Below are positions 15,800-24,324 of a DNA stretch of 27,309 nt, in pieces; the first letter of the stretch is position 1; the number at the start of each line of letters is the position of its first letter. The notes beneath the pieces are model-generated. The model was not told the DNA's origin and ran no database searches. It saw only the letters and a program-made list of their open reading frames with translations. A program made the translations under genes and the position numbers. Source of the DNA: an uncultured Clostridia bacterium (GTDB lineage Bacteria; Bacillota; Clostridia; TANB77; CAG-508); contig CAKPGU010000020.1 of NCBI GenBank assembly GCA_934155265.1, positions 1 through 27,309 of the forward strand. The letters run 5' to 3'.

Positions 15800-15838
15800 A
15801 AAAAAGATACTAGAATCATTAAACCTAGTATCTTTTTT
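15800..15838. terminator. Bidirectional terminator between the HTH gene and the kinase gene
   Basis: AAAAAGATACTAG (15801-15813) and CTAGTATCTTTTT (15825-15837) form a 13-base stem with an A-run before and a T-run after. It can therefore terminate the HTH gene on the plus strand and the NRPS-kinase operon on the minus strand. Confidence 0.85.
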
Positions 15839-15846
15839 ATTGAAAT

Positions 15847-17835
15847 TTATTTTTTTATTGGGATAATTATATTAAATGTTGTTCCTTTGCCTATTTCTGT
15901 TTTATATGTAATATCTCCTCCAAAATGTGCCTTAATATTTGAACATGACATATATAATCCAAGACCTGTTCCATTTTTTCCTTTTGTTGTTACCATCTCT
16001 TTAAATAGTTTATTTTGTACTTCTTTTGGTAGACCTCCTGCAAAATCTGTTATAGAAAAAATTACATCATTTCCCTTTTTATTAATTTCTAATTCTATAT
16101 TTTGGTCATGTTTTCCATTATATGCTTGTATAGCATTTGAAATCATATTATTTACAACTTGTACTAGGCTATTTACATTTCCTTTTAGTTCTTGTTCTTC
16201 ATCTATTCTCATTAATACATTCATATTAATATAAGCATTTTTTAGCTCATGTTTCATCAATATATTAACTCTTTTAACAAGTTCTCCTACTGTAAAAGAA
16301 TCATCCTCATTATTTACAAAAGCAACTGCTTGACCTTTTACAGTTGTAATAATATCTGACATATATTCCAAATATGTTCTTATTTTTGGAATCCATGTTT
16401 CCATATCCTTTGCAATATCATGATGATCTTGTGAATTTACAAGTGGATCATCTATTGATTCATCATATTCATGTATTAAATTTTCTAATCCTTGTACTGC
16501 ACCTGCTATTGACATTATAGGTGTTTTCAAGTTATGAGCAATTCCACCTATTAATTGTCCTAATGCTGCTAAACGTTCTCTTTCCATAAGTATTTCTTGA
16601 TTATTATGTATTTGTTCAATATTATGCTTTGTCATATTTTGAATTTCATTAAATGACTGTACTAGTTCTCCCATTATATCATTTGATGTTAATGGTAACT
16701 TTTTACTCTCAAATATATCCTTTTCTTTCATAATATTTTTCATTCCATCAGTTAGTTTCTTTAGGTCAGAATCTATTGATTTTGTTATACATATTACCAT
16801 TATTAAATTAAATCCAAATAATATAATTGCAGCAAATAATATATACATTAATAAAGATGATGAAACTATTTCATAATGAATACCAATTGTATATTCTTGA
16901 TTGTTGTAATTAAATTGTTTTATTATTCCTTGCTCATCTATTGTATATGCTTCATATACTCTATTATCATGTGTTGGAGATAATATATGCATATATTTTA
17001 CAAAAAATTCACTTGGTATATTTTCATTAGATGTAATTATATTTCCATCTGGTTTTTCGATAAAAATATAGTCATTTTCTCTCAACAATTTATCTCCAAT
17101 TTGTTCCTTGATTTGTTGCATTAAATCTTTATCCTCAGATATTTCTACTGTATCTAATTCTGCCATATAATATACATTTAATAATTCACCTTTTTCACTT
17201 ATTAATCTTGAATATCCAATTAATGCCATTAATAAAATAGTTACAAGAATCCCAGGAAATATCTGAAATACTAATCTTCTTTGCAAAGAATCTTTTTCGG
17301 AAAAATTTTCTTTTTTTACATATGGAGATGTTTCTTTTAAAATGGGATAAAATATATTTTTGGATATTAGTAAAAATATCGAACTTACAAGTGTAGCAAA
17401 ACTGAATACTAATATTCCTATTTTAAATAATAATATTACTGGATGACTTCCTGTTAATGCTAATGTCAATAAAACTATTATTACAGGCAATATTTCTATT
17501 GTTATAAACATTTTGTATGGATATTGGAAACATCTTCTCCTTATTTCTGGTATCTCTTTATGACTTTTATTTTTTGTCCATTTATCAATTTTTCTTAAAG
17601 AAACTTTAAAATATATTATAAATAGCAGTATTATTCCAGTTATTGCAATTAAATATTGATATATATAATATAATTTTGAAACTTCTTTATCAAACTGCGT
17701 ATTTATCGTATTTGGTGGATAATTCAATAATGTTGGTAATAAAAAATAAAATATTATTGCCACAAAAATTGTTATTATTGTAAATGAAAATGCTATTTTA
17801 GTTGATATATTGAATTTTATTTTGTTTTTTTTCAT
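15847..17835 (-). CDS. Membrane sensor histidine kinase co-transcribed with the NRPS
   Basis: The N-terminal part has about four membrane helices within residues 10-160 and further helices near 190-215 and 327-350. The last two flank a roughly 110-residue external sensor segment. A HAMP-like linker follows, then the dimerisation helix with phospho-acceptor His434 (GGIAHNLKTP). The ATPase domain comes last, with its N box (NNMISNAIQAY), G1 box DFAGGLP and GTGLGL in the G2 box. All key kinase residues are present. The ribosome site AAGGAG overlaps the stop codon of the NRPS gene, so the two genes are translationally coupled. No receiver gene is directly attached; the HD-GYP regulator downstream is the nearest candidate. 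The signal is unknown. Confidence 0.92.
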   Translation of the reverse strand: MKKNKIKFNISTKIAFSFTIITIFVAIIFYFLLPTLLNYPPNTINTQFDKEVSKLYYIYQYLIAITGIILLFIIYFKVSLRKIDKWTKNKSHKEIPEIRRRCFQYPYKMFITIEILPVIIVLLTLALTGSHPVILLFKIGILVFSFATLVSSIFLLISKNIFYPILKETSPYVKKENFSEKDSLQRRLVFQIFPGILVTILLMALIGYSRLISEKGELLNVYYMAELDTVEISEDKDLMQQIKEQIGDKLLRENDYIFIEKPDGNIITSNENIPSEFFVKYMHILSPTHDNRVYEAYTIDEQGIIKQFNYNNQEYTIGIHYEIVSSSLLMYILFAAIILFGFNLIMVICITKSIDSDLKKLTDGMKNIMKEKDIFESKKLPLTSNDIMGELVQSFNEIQNMTKHNIEQIHNNQEILMERERLAALGQLIGGIAHNLKTPIMSIAGAVQGLENLIHEYDESIDDPLVNSQDHHDIAKDMETWIPKIRTYLEYMSDIITTVKGQAVAFVNNEDDSFTVGELVKRVNILMKHELKNAYINMNVLMRIDEEQELKGNVNSLVQVVNNMISNAIQAYNGKHDQNIELEINKKGNDVIFSITDFAGGLPKEVQNKLFKEMVTTKGKNGTGLGLYMSCSNIKAHFGGDITYKTEIGKGTTFNIIIPIKK

Positions 17836-17850
17836 TTGTTTATTTTCTCC

Positions 17851-20800
17851 TTATTTAATAAATTTAACTTCTTTCATATATTTAATTAATTTATATATAT
17901 ATATATCATCAATTTTATTCCATGTAAAGTCTAATTTCTTTAAATACTCACATGTGATTTTATTTTTTTGTTCAATTATATATTTATATACTAAATCATC
18001 ATTGTCTGTAAAGTCATTTATTATTCCTGCAATTTTCTTTTGGTCTTCTTCATTTTCTGACATTTCTTTTATCAATTCTGTAAATTTATCATGTGATACC
18101 AATTCAATATGGTATTTTTTATTTTCTATAATCTTCTGTAATTCTGATACCTCTAAGAAATTAGGATTATATATATTAAATATTCTATTGTCACATTTAT
18201 CAGACCATATAATTAATCTTACAGCTTTTGCTACATAATCTACTGGTGAAAATTCCAAATTAATATTTTCTAGGTCTTCTGGAATAGCACCAATTTCAAG
18301 AATTGACTTTAATCTTGTATATGTTGCATTACTTTTTATGTTTTCTTGAAATCCTCCATCTGTATATCTACCTGTTAAATCTCCTAGCCTATATATTGTT
18401 CCTCTATTTTCTTCATTAAAATATTTTATAACTAACGCTTCAGCTATCAATTTACTTTTTGAATACACATTATCTTCAAAATTTTGTCCTATATAAAAAC
18501 TATTTTCATCAAATATTTTGCCAAAATTTCTTTCTTGTTTTTCTAGATAATTTCCAGATATAGTCATAGTAGATATATAATGTAGTTTAGCTTTACTTTC
18601 TTGGCAAAAACTTATTATATTTTTTGTTGCAATAATATTAACTTCTTCTGAGTTCTTATATTTTCCATAATGAGATACATTTGCAGCAGAATGTATTACT
18701 ATGTCTATTTTTTTCAATAACTCATCATAATTTTCTACATTTATGCCAAATTTGTCTTTTACAATTTCCCCTTCAATAACATCTATATATTTTTCAAATA
18801 TTTCATTATATTTATTGTTAAAGTAAAATTGAATTTTGTTTAACAATCTTTCTTTTGCAGATACTCCTGATTTTGTTCTTACAATACAATATATTTTGTT
18901 AACATTTTGAATATTATTCAACATTTCTATTAATAAATGACAACCAAAAAATCCTGTTGCGCCTGTTAACAATATATTATATTTTTCTTCTATTTTTTTG
19001 CAATTTATATCTTTCGTAAATGTATCTACTTTTTCATTTATTTTTATTAATTCAGGATGACTTAATTGTTGCTCTGTTTTCTCTTCGCCCTTTAAAACAT
19101 TTTCATATATTTCTCTTACAGTTTGGTATTTATAAAAGTCTGCAACTTTAATATTATAATTATATCTAAATAATTCAGTAACAATACTTATTACAGAAAG
19201 TGAGTCCGCTCCAATATCAAAAATATTAGTATCAATTCCTATATCCACCATTCCAAGTTTTTTCTTCATTACCTTTATTAAAAATTCTTCTGTTTCATTT
19301 CTAGGTCTTACAATTTTTATTTCTTTTTCTTCAATAACTGGATTTGGTAATGCTTTTCTATCAACTTTACCATTTGGTGTATGTGGTAACTGCTCTAATT
19401 TCATAAAATATTGTGGAACCATGTATTCTGGTAATTTTGAATACAAAACTGATTTTAAAACAGATTTTGTAACATGTCCATTTTCCACATAATATGCACA
19501 TAATGCTTCTTTTCCATTAACTATTTTTTTTGTAACAATACAATCACGAACATTGTAAACAGATTGTATTCTTTTTTCAATTTCCTGAAGCTCTATTCTT
19601 AATCCTCTTATTTTAACTTGATTGTCAATTCTACCATGGCATATGATTTCCCCTTTATTATCAAAAACGCCTAAGTCCCCTACTTTATACATTATTTTTT
19701 CATTTAAAAAAGGATTTTGTATAAAACTTTCTTTAGTTTGCTGTTCTTTGTTCATATATCCTTTTCCAACACCATCACCTGATATGTAAATTTCTCCAAT
19801 TGTTCCTTGTGGTAATATTTTTTTATTTTTATTTAATATATATATTTGTGTATTGTTAATTGGTCTACCTATTGTAATAATATTTTTATCGGTTACATTT
19901 GCTACTGTAGAAAATATTGTTGTTTCAGATGGTCCATATCCATTATAGATTGTCACATTTGGAATAATTTCTTTAATTTTGTCTACTAATGTTTTAGGTA
20001 ATGGTTCACCTGCAAGCATTATATATTTTAAACTTTTTAAATTATTTTTATTACTTACATTGTCTAAATGAAATTTCATTACAGATGGTGTTGTTTGCAT
20101 TATTTCTACATTATTTTCTCTTATAATTCTTTCTATTTCTGATGTCATTTTTTGTTCATTTTCATTTGTTAAATATACAGTTAATCCTCTTGTTAGTGAC
20201 ATTAATGTCTCAAATCCAAATATATCAAAAGAAACTGTTGTTATTGATAAAATTTTATGTTTTTTTCCATCTTTTAAATATTCAATCAAGTTTTTCATTG
20301 AATTATAAAAATTACTTAAATTTTTTTGTTTTAGTACAACTCCTTTTGGTGTTCCTGTTGATCCAGACGTATATATCAAATATGATAAATCTTCTGGATT
20401 TGATATATTTTCTAAGTTTTCTTTATGTGTTTCATATATCTTCTCATCTTTAACATTTATTAATTTTTTGTCAACTAAGTTTCTTCTATTTTGACTTGTT
20501 AATATTATACTTGCCTCACTATCTTCAAGCATGTATTCAATTCTATCCCTTGGATAATCTGGTGCAATTGGAATATAGCTTCCTCCTGATTTTAATACTG
20601 CCAACATAGAAATTAGCATTTCAAAAGAACGCTCTAATAATATTCCAATAACCGAATTATTTTCTGCACCATTTTCTCTTAATTTATATGCTAAACTATT
20701 AGCTCTTTCATTTAATTCTCTATATGTCATTTTTTTCTTTTCAAATACAATTGCAATTTCTTCTGGTGTTTTTTCTACTTGCATTTCAAAATATTTTATA

Positions 20801-22167
20801 AAAGGTATATGTTCATCATATTTTAATTCTGTTTTATTAAGTTCATAAACAATTTTTTCTTTTTCTTCCGAAGTTACAATATCTATTTCTTTTAATTTAA
20901 TATCATCTTTAGTTATTACTTGTTTTATAATATTAAAAATTCTTTTATGTATTTTTTCAATATCTGTTTGTTCATATATACTTGTCTTATAATCATATGC
21001 AATATTTAAACTTCCAGTGTCATTTAAATCATATATTTGAATATCAATATTTTCAGCACAACATCCATTAAATGTCCATTCTGTTTTATATGGTATATCA
21101 CCTTCAGTCTGTTTGGCATTGGTTATTTGATATGATAATAAAATATTATATAAATTAGGAATATTACTATCTTTTTTTCTTAATTCTTCTAATAAACATT
21201 GATATGAATATTTCTGGTGTTTTAACATATCCATAGAATCTAGTGAAATATTTTTTACAAATGTTTTAAAATCTAATTCTTCATTCATACTAATTTTAAA
21301 TGGTGCTATATTTACAAACATTCCTGCTGCTTTTTTTTCTTTGAAATTTGTTCTATTTAATATTGGTGTTCCTATAACGAATTCATCTAAATTCGAAATT
21401 TCTCCTATATATATTGCATAAATGGCCATAAAAAAATTGTATAATGATACTCTATTTTCCTTACAATATTCTTTTATTTTTTTAACATCTGCCTCTTTTA
21501 TTTGGTATTGTTGTCTTCTTCCTCTTGGATTACATTCATCTCTATCCTCTTTTTTGCTTCCAGGTATATTTGCCACTTCTGGTATTACATTGAATCTCTC
21601 CATCCAATATTGTTTGTCTTTATTAAATTTTTCGCTTTTTTGGTATTCTTTTTCTGATTTAATATAGTCTATATATGAATATATAGCCTTTGTTTCGATT
21701 TCTTTATTTTGTTTTAATTGTGAATAAGTTTTGATAATTTCATTACAAATAAGCGCAAGTGTCCACGCATCTGAAATCAAATGGTGTATATTAAGCATAA
21801 AAGCCCCTTTACCATTTGAAAATTTAAAGATATAAAAATTAAATAATTCTGAATTTTCTAATTTAAATGTTGTTCTTACAATTTTCTCTCGTTCTTTTTC
21901 TAATTCCTTTTCGCTCGCGATATTAACAGTGCCTATCTGTATTCTTTTTCTTTCAGATAGCACCTGTTTTACATCTCCATCATTCAATTTAAATTCTAGC
22001 CAAAAATTGTCATGTTTTTTACATACAGTTCTTATTGCTTCTTCTAACTTATTGAAGTCAACTTTTTCCTGTATTATTGCTGTTCCACATATATTATTTA
22101 TACTACTTCCAATATAATATTGTTCTGTTACCCAGATTGATTTCTGAGAGTTTGTTAAATTCCCCAT
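17851..22167 (-). CDS. Single-module nonribosomal peptide synthetase with terminal reductase (C-A-T-R)
   Basis: This 1438-aa enzyme has four domains. The condensation domain (about 10-430) contains HHLISDAW at about 128. The adenylation domain (about 460-940) contains YTSGSTGTPKG, FDIFGFE, YNGYGPSETT, NQVKIRG and NGKVDRKAL. The carrier domain (about 955-1030) contains GADSLS with the phosphopantetheine Ser. The NAD(P)-dependent thioester reductase (about 1060-1438) contains TGATGFFG and the YxxxK pair YSKSK. The reductase predicts release as an aldehyde or alcohol. With only one module and an N-terminal C domain, an N-acyl amino aldehyde is a reasonable guess. The amino acid cannot be read safely from the pocket residues. 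The start at 22167 is preferred over a TTG at 22197 that overlaps the likely -10 box. No phosphopantetheinyl transferase is in the window. Confidence 0.93.
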   Translation of the reverse strand: MGNLTNSQKSIWVTEQYYIGSSINNICGTAIIQEKVDFNKLEEAIRTVCKKHDNFWLEFKLNDGDVKQVLSERKRIQIGTVNIASEKELEKEREKIVRTTFKLENSELFNFYIFKFSNGKGAFMLNIHHLISDAWTLALICNEIIKTYSQLKQNKEIETKAIYSYIDYIKSEKEYQKSEKFNKDKQYWMERFNVIPEVANIPGSKKEDRDECNPRGRRQQYQIKEADVKKIKEYCKENRVSLYNFFMAIYAIYIGEISNLDEFVIGTPILNRTNFKEKKAAGMFVNIAPFKISMNEELDFKTFVKNISLDSMDMLKHQKYSYQCLLEELRKKDSNIPNLYNILLSYQITNAKQTEGDIPYKTEWTFNGCCAENIDIQIYDLNDTGSLNIAYDYKTSIYEQTDIEKIHKRIFNIIKQVITKDDIKLKEIDIVTSEEKEKIVYELNKTELKYDEHIPFIKYFEMQVEKTPEEIAIVFEKKKMTYRELNERANSLAYKLRENGAENNSVIGILLERSFEMLISMLAVLKSGGSYIPIAPDYPRDRIEYMLEDSEASIILTSQNRRNLVDKKLINVKDEKIYETHKENLENISNPEDLSYLIYTSGSTGTPKGVVLKQKNLSNFYNSMKNLIEYLKDGKKHKILSITTVSFDIFGFETLMSLTRGLTVYLTNENEQKMTSEIERIIRENNVEIMQTTPSVMKFHLDNVSNKNNLKSLKYIMLAGEPLPKTLVDKIKEIIPNVTIYNGYGPSETTIFSTVANVTDKNIITIGRPINNTQIYILNKNKKILPQGTIGEIYISGDGVGKGYMNKEQQTKESFIQNPFLNEKIMYKVGDLGVFDNKGEIICHGRIDNQVKIRGLRIELQEIEKRIQSVYNVRDCIVTKKIVNGKEALCAYYVENGHVTKSVLKSVLYSKLPEYMVPQYFMKLEQLPHTPNGKVDRKALPNPVIEEKEIKIVRPRNETEEFLIKVMKKKLGMVDIGIDTNIFDIGADSLSVISIVTELFRYNYNIKVADFYKYQTVREIYENVLKGEEKTEQQLSHPELIKINEKVDTFTKDINCKKIEEKYNILLTGATGFFGCHLLIEMLNNIQNVNKIYCIVRTKSGVSAKERLLNKIQFYFNNKYNEIFEKYIDVIEGEIVKDKFGINVENYDELLKKIDIVIHSAANVSHYGKYKNSEEVNIIATKNIISFCQESKAKLHYISTMTISGNYLEKQERNFGKIFDENSFYIGQNFEDNVYSKSKLIAEALVIKYFNEENRGTIYRLGDLTGRYTDGGFQENIKSNATYTRLKSILEIGAIPEDLENINLEFSPVDYVAKAVRLIIWSDKCDNRIFNIYNPNFLEVSELQKIIENKKYHIELVSHDKFTELIKEMSENEEDQKKIAGIINDFTDNDDLVYKYIIEQKNKITCEYLKKLDFTWNKIDDIYIYKLIKYMKEVKFIK

Positions 22168-22196
22168 TTCCCCTATAACATCCTTTTTATTTTGCA

Positions 22197-22202
22197 ATTA
22201 TA
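22197..22202 (-). promoter_or_regulatory. Possible -10 box of the NRPS-kinase operon
   Basis: TATAAT on the minus strand lies 30 bases before the ATG at 22167. No good -35 box is seen at 16-18 bases, so activator-dependent transcription is possible. Confidence 0.4.
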
Positions 22203-22359
22203 ATCTATTGCATATATTTCTTTTTCTCATATTGTAACACTTTTTTGTAAATTTTGCAATTTTTTTGGTAATTTTTGTTATATTTTGTTTCAGTTGGTAG
22301 TAACTTTTTGATTATTCCTTTTCAAATAGTTTCATACTTACAAAAAAGGAGGCTGTCAC

Positions 22360-23469
22360 ATGTTAAAAAAAATCCGAATTTTCTTTATACTTGTATTGGT
22401 TATAATTTCTTTAATAGGAATTGGATATTATTTTTATAACACTTATAAAAAAATCGATATTACTCCTGAATATGAAATTAAACGAACTGAATCCACAATT
22501 CCTTTACAAACTGTTGATTCTGCCACTGAAGAAAGCCAAACTGTTGCAGATATGTTAGAAAAAACTTCTCAAAGTGTTGTTGGAATTTCAAGAATTAAAA
22601 CCCGTACAAATTCAATTTTTTCCTCTAGTGGTTCTATTAACGAACTCGGGCTTGGAACAGGAATTGTTGTTTCAAATAATGGATATATTTTAAGTAATTG
22701 TCATGTAACAGGTGAAAAATCAGCCACATGCTATGTCACTTTAGAAAACGGTGCTACTTATGAAGGAAGAGTACTTTGGTGTGATTCTGATTTAGATTTA
22801 TCTATAACAAAAATTGAAGCAACTAATTTAACATATGCTACAATTGGTGATTCCTCTAATTTAAAATCAGGTGAAAGTGTTTATGCTATTGGTAACCCTA
22901 TTGGATATGAATTTAGACGTACAATTACTTCTGGAATTATAAGTGCTTTAAATAGAACTATCAAAATCGAAGAAAATGATTCTGTTTCATATATGACTGA
23001 TTTAATTCAAACAGATGCATCTATTAATCCAGGAAACAGTGGTGGACCTTTAATTAATCCTGCTGGAGAAGTTATAGGTGTTAATACTGTCAAAATCACA
23101 ACTGCAGAAGGCATTGGTTTTGCAGTTCCTATTAATGTTGTCAAACCCGTTATTGAGAAATTTGTTACTGAAAATAAATTTAATGAAGCATATCTTGGAA
23201 TTTATGCCTATGATAAAGATGTTATTCCTTATCTTTCTACCACTTCAAATTTCACTTCTGGAATCTATATTGCTCATATAACAAAAAATAGTCCTGCACT
23301 TTCTAGTGGTATTGAAAAAGGTGATATTATTACATCTATTGATGGAAAAGTATTAAATAATATGATTGAACTTAGAGAATATATTTATACAAAATCTCCT
23401 GGTGATACTATATCCATTAATATTAGCCGTGGATATATTACAAAAACATTTGATATTACATTAAAATAA
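22360..23469 (+). CDS. HtrA/DegP-like membrane-anchored serine protease
   Basis: This is a trypsin-fold surface protease with a single N-terminal membrane anchor (about residues 5-27) and a C-terminal PDZ domain (about 280-369). The triad is visible: His115 in SNCHV, Asp146 in the DLSITKI segment and Ser227 in NPGNSGGPL. Such proteases degrade misfolded exported proteins. Length (369 aa) is normal for gram-positive HtrA. The start has an AAAGGAGG site seven bases upstream. Two cysteines sit next to catalytic positions (Cys114 beside His115, and Cys141 near the Asp loop), which is unusual for an extracellular gram-positive protease. It is divergent from the NRPS gene and its stop is three bases from that of comEA. 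Confidence 0.94.
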   Translation: MLKKIRIFFILVLVIISLIGIGYYFYNTYKKIDITPEYEIKRTESTIPLQTVDSATEESQTVADMLEKTSQSVVGISRIKTRTNSIFSSSGSINELGLGTGIVVSNNGYILSNCHVTGEKSATCYVTLENGATYEGRVLWCDSDLDLSITKIEATNLTYATIGDSSNLKSGESVYAIGNPIGYEFRRTITSGIISALNRTIKIEENDSVSYMTDLIQTDASINPGNSGGPLINPAGEVIGVNTVKITTAEGIGFAVPINVVKPVIEKFVTENKFNEAYLGIYAYDKDVIPYLSTTSNFTSGIYIAHITKNSPALSSGIEKGDIITSIDGKVLNNMIELREYIYTKSPGDTISINISRGYITKTFDITLK

Positions 23470-23472
23470 TAA

Positions 23473-24219
23473 TTAAACAGTAATATATTTTTTTATATTT
23501 TCGAATTTACTATCACCTATACCACTTACGTTTTTAATCTCATCAATGGAAGAAAATTTACCATTTTCATTTCTATAATTAATAATTTTTAAGGCTGTAG
23601 ATGGGCCTATTCCTGGCAAAGTTTCAAGTTCAGTTTGAGTAGCAGTATTAATATTCACAGTACTCTTGTTAGTATTGCTTTTATCTGATTTACTACTCAA
23701 ACTGCTTTCATTTTCAGCTGTATTGTCATTTTTTCCATCTCCTGAACTCATAGTAATATAATCAAAATTGCTGTTATTTTTTAAATCTTCTTTACTTGGA
23801 ATATTTACTTTCATACCATCTTTTAATACATAAGCTAAATTTATTTTAGATATATTAGCATTATTTGTTGTTCCACCTGCAGAATTTATAGCATCTATAA
23901 TTCTGCTATTTTCATTTAACTTAACAATTCCTGGCTCATTCACTTCACCTGTTATATATACAAAAATTTTATTCTCTGTTTCTATATTATTTTCTTCATT
24001 TTCACTATCATTCACATCTTCATTCGTCTCGATTGTTTCCTCATTTTTTTCAAAATCTTCATCTTTTTTTATTTTTTCTTCCTCAGCATTTCCTGTAATT
24101 AGTTCTTCATTGTTAGAAAAATTGTTTTTCTTAATTGCTTTGCTACTCCAAATATATATCACACTCAAAACAACAATAATTAAAATTATAACAAATTTAT
24201 TTTTTAAAAATTTCTTCAT
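23473..24219 (-). CDS. comEA: ComEA-like DNA-binding competence protein
   Basis: ComEA is the membrane-anchored DNA receptor of natural transformation. The 248-aa protein has an N-terminal membrane helix (about residues 7-28) and an acidic low-complexity stretch to about 80. An SLBB domain follows (FVYITGEVNEPGIVKL), then a Ser/Asn-rich spacer. A C-terminal double helix-hairpin-helix completes it (INTATQTELETLPGIGPSTALKI and VSGIGDSKFENIKKY). This is the standard Bacillota ComEA layout. The start at 24219 (MKKFLKN) follows an AAGGAAGGTGA site; a GTG at 24228 overlaps that site. ComEC is not adjacent here. The gene may therefore work with competence genes elsewhere, or serve only as a surface DNA-binding protein. 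Confidence 0.9.
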   Translation of the reverse strand: MKKFLKNKFVIILIIVVLSVIYIWSSKAIKKNNFSNNEELITGNAEEEKIKKDEDFEKNEETIETNEDVNDSENEENNIETENKIFVYITGEVNEPGIVKLNENSRIIDAINSAGGTTNNANISKINLAYVLKDGMKVNIPSKEDLKNNSNFDYITMSSGDGKNDNTAENESSLSSKSDKSNTNKSTVNINTATQTELETLPGIGPSTALKIINYRNENGKFSSIDEIKNVSGIGDSKFENIKKYITV

Positions 24220-24261
24220 AAAAATCACCTTCCTTTAATTTTTTAATTAATACCAAAATCC

Positions 24262-24290
24262 TTGAAATTTATTTGTAAATAAGTTATTAT
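24262..24290 (+). promoter_or_regulatory. Sigma-A promoter of the D,D-carboxypeptidase gene
   Basis: TTGAAA (24262-24267), a 17-base spacer and TATTAT (24285-24290) lie about 35 bases before the ATG at 24325. Confidence 0.7.
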
Positions 24291-24324
24291 ATAAATACAC
24301 TAAATAAAATAAGGAGAAAAACAA

